A stretch of 32,592 bases of DNA from Hyphomicrobiales bacterium (GTDB lineage: Bacteria > Pseudomonadota > Alphaproteobacteria > Rhizobiales > Xanthobacteraceae): assembly GCA_017305515.1 (NCBI GenBank), contig JAFKKP010000317.1, positions 1-32,592 on the forward strand. The letters run 5' to 3'. Each line of letters opens with the position of its first letter. Position 1 is the first letter of the stretch. The notes under the pieces are model-generated. The model saw nothing but the letters and a program-made list of their open reading frames with translations, was not told the origin of the DNA and did no database searches. The position numbers and the translations under genes were made by a program. Shown here piece after piece: positions 31,979 to 32,592 of this stretch.

Positions 31979-32191
31979 ATGGGTCGCGTTCTCGAATCGA
32001 CCATCATCTGCCCGCAGTGCAAGCATCAGGCTGTCGAGACGATGCCGACGGATGCCTGCCAATTTTTCTATGTTTGCAAAGGTTGTGGTTTGAAGCTCAA
32101 GCCACTGACTGGCGACTGCTGCGTATTCTGTTCTTTTGGCTCTGTGCCGTGCCCACCGATTCAGGAGACGGGCAAATCGACGTGTTGCTGA
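31979..32191 (+). CDS. GDCCVxC-domain small cysteine-rich protein
   Basis: This 70-residue protein starts at ATG 31979 with AGAAGG about 7 bases upstream. It has no signal peptide. Eleven of 70 residues are cysteine: CPQC (11, 14), Cys27, CKGC (33, 36), the family signature GDCCVFC (47, 48, 51), Cys58 and a terminal Cys-Cys (69, 70). The paired CxxC motifs look like a zinc ribbon. GDCCVxC proteins are a named but uncharacterised family that often appears near metal or sulfur resistance genes. Placed directly after a thioredoxin gene, a cytoplasmic metal- or sulfur-binding role is plausible but not shown. Confidence 0.85.
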   Translation: MGRVLESTIICPQCKHQAVETMPTDACQFFYVCKGCGLKLKPLTGDCCVFCSFGSVPCPPIQETGKSTCC

Positions 32192-32592
32192 CATTTTGGA
32201 TGTTGCGGCCAGAAATTTTAGGTCGTGCGAAAAAATCCAGTTTTTCCTTCGCCGCATCAATTCCCGCTTCCGCGCATGCGTCGCGTTCTCGCGCGTGCGA
32301 GGTGAGGGGCATGACGCGCCGAAAGGCGCAACGGTCTTGGCTCGCTTCTCTCGCTTCGCTTGCGACAGCGAAGTTTGAGAAACGCATCGCCTTTCGGCGC
32401 GCCACGCGCAGACAAGTTTACGCAGTCTGCGCAAACCTGAATGCTGCGGGATTTTTGGCGGAGGGACCGCTCTTCCGGGTGCGGGATCCGAAAGCCTTGT
32501 GAGCCTTCGTTCATCCGGGCGGATTTCGCCGCCCTTCAGCCGCACCGCGTGCAGCCACCGAAGGCAGAGCCACATAGTTGGCCCGGTCGGCG
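32192..32592. other. Gene-free 401-base right end with repeat-like sequence
   Basis: No reading frame here has a convincing start, ribosome site or recognisable protein. A long minus-strand frame has an Arg/Ser-rich composition typical of non-coding high-GC DNA read in the wrong frame. The stretch contains the nested palindrome at 32315-32401 and several GC-rich blocks, and looks like a dispersed intergenic element. Confidence 0.6.
32315..32401. repeat. Nested palindromic element
   Basis: A perfect 14-bp inverted repeat (32315-32328 with 32388-32401) encloses a second, shorter stem-loop. In the interior, TTCTC (32346-32350) pairs with GAGAA (32377-32381), and CTTCGCT (32354-32360) pairs with AGCGAAG (32367-32373) around a 6-base loop. 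The stems share one axis and could form a single cruciform or RNA hairpin of about 87 bases. Such elements are often dispersed repeats in Rhizobiales genomes; copy number cannot be seen here. Confidence 0.6.

Noticed and set aside
31288..32022. Upstream extension of the SoxS-like frame to about 376 residues
   Set aside because: The added part is antisense to the SoxW-like gene, and the signal peptide begins at 31287.
31964..32575. 203-residue minus-strand open frame at the right end
   Set aside because: It is antisense to the GDCCVxC gene and crosses the palindromic element; composition looks like translated repeat DNA.
1..32592. CRISPR arrays, tRNA or rRNA genes, insertion sequences, integrases
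   Set aside because: I looked for regularly spaced repeats, clover-leaf-like segments and transposase or integrase motifs and saw none.

Overview
The window reads as chromosomal DNA of an alphaproteobacterium, most likely a Hyphomicrobiales (Rhizobiales) member near Bradyrhizobium/Afipia/Methylobacterium. Reasons: moderately high GC with dense coding, a fused transaldolase-glucose-6-phosphate isomerase, a two-subunit NAD-linked formate dehydrogenase of the Methylobacterium FDH1 layout, an EcfG-type promoter match, and several exported cysteine-rich-repeat proteins. The genus assignment is inference. I see no rRNA, tRNA, transposase, phage gene or CRISPR array.

Layout. (1) 1-2999, minus: an RND efflux pump, with a lipoprotein membrane-fusion subunit followed by the permease, which runs off the left edge. 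(2) 3194-4596, plus: three small exported cysteine proteins, two with GLG1-like cysteine-rich repeats. (3) 4869-7832: a GT-C-type membrane glycosyltransferase converging on an OpgC-family acyltransferase. (4) 8024-9884: cyanase, then on the minus strand an outer-membrane beta-barrel protein and an exported protein built from two copies of a four-cysteine unit. (5) 10075-15515, plus: a NicO-type nickel/cobalt transporter and the formate dehydrogenase pair, FdsG-FdsB fusion then FdsA. (6) 15648-18344: another one-repeat cysteine protein, a succinate-semialdehyde dehydrogenase and a convergent orphan solute-binding protein. (7) 18446-22860, plus: two crotonase-family proteins and phosphoenolpyruvate carboxylase. 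(8) 22867-26665, minus: a short-chain dehydrogenase and Tal-Pgi. (9) 26852-32191: a sulfur-handling block. (10) 32192-32592: no gene, but a nested palindromic element.

How the genes fit together. Formate dehydrogenase, PEP carboxylase, Tal-Pgi, succinate-semialdehyde dehydrogenase and the acyl-CoA enzymes form a central-carbon block able to make NADH from formate, fix bicarbonate into oxaloacetate and interconvert sugar phosphates. Cyanase releases ammonia and CO2 from cyanate.

The sulfur block is the most distinctive part. It has two YeeE/YedE (SoxT/TsuA-like) sulfur transporters, two exported DsrE-like proteins each with one cysteine, a two-cysteine ArsR-family regulator with the cysteine spacing of the persulfide sensor SqrR, two exported CxxC thioredoxin-fold proteins (SoxS- and SoxW-like), and a GDCCVxC zinc-ribbon-like protein. 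A 22-bp palindrome lies between the divergent SoxS- and SoxW-like genes. The Sox catalytic proteins (SoxXYZABCD) are absent from the window, so this looks like a self-contained reactive-sulfur uptake, relay and sensing module, or the regulatory flank of a Sox locus beyond the right edge.
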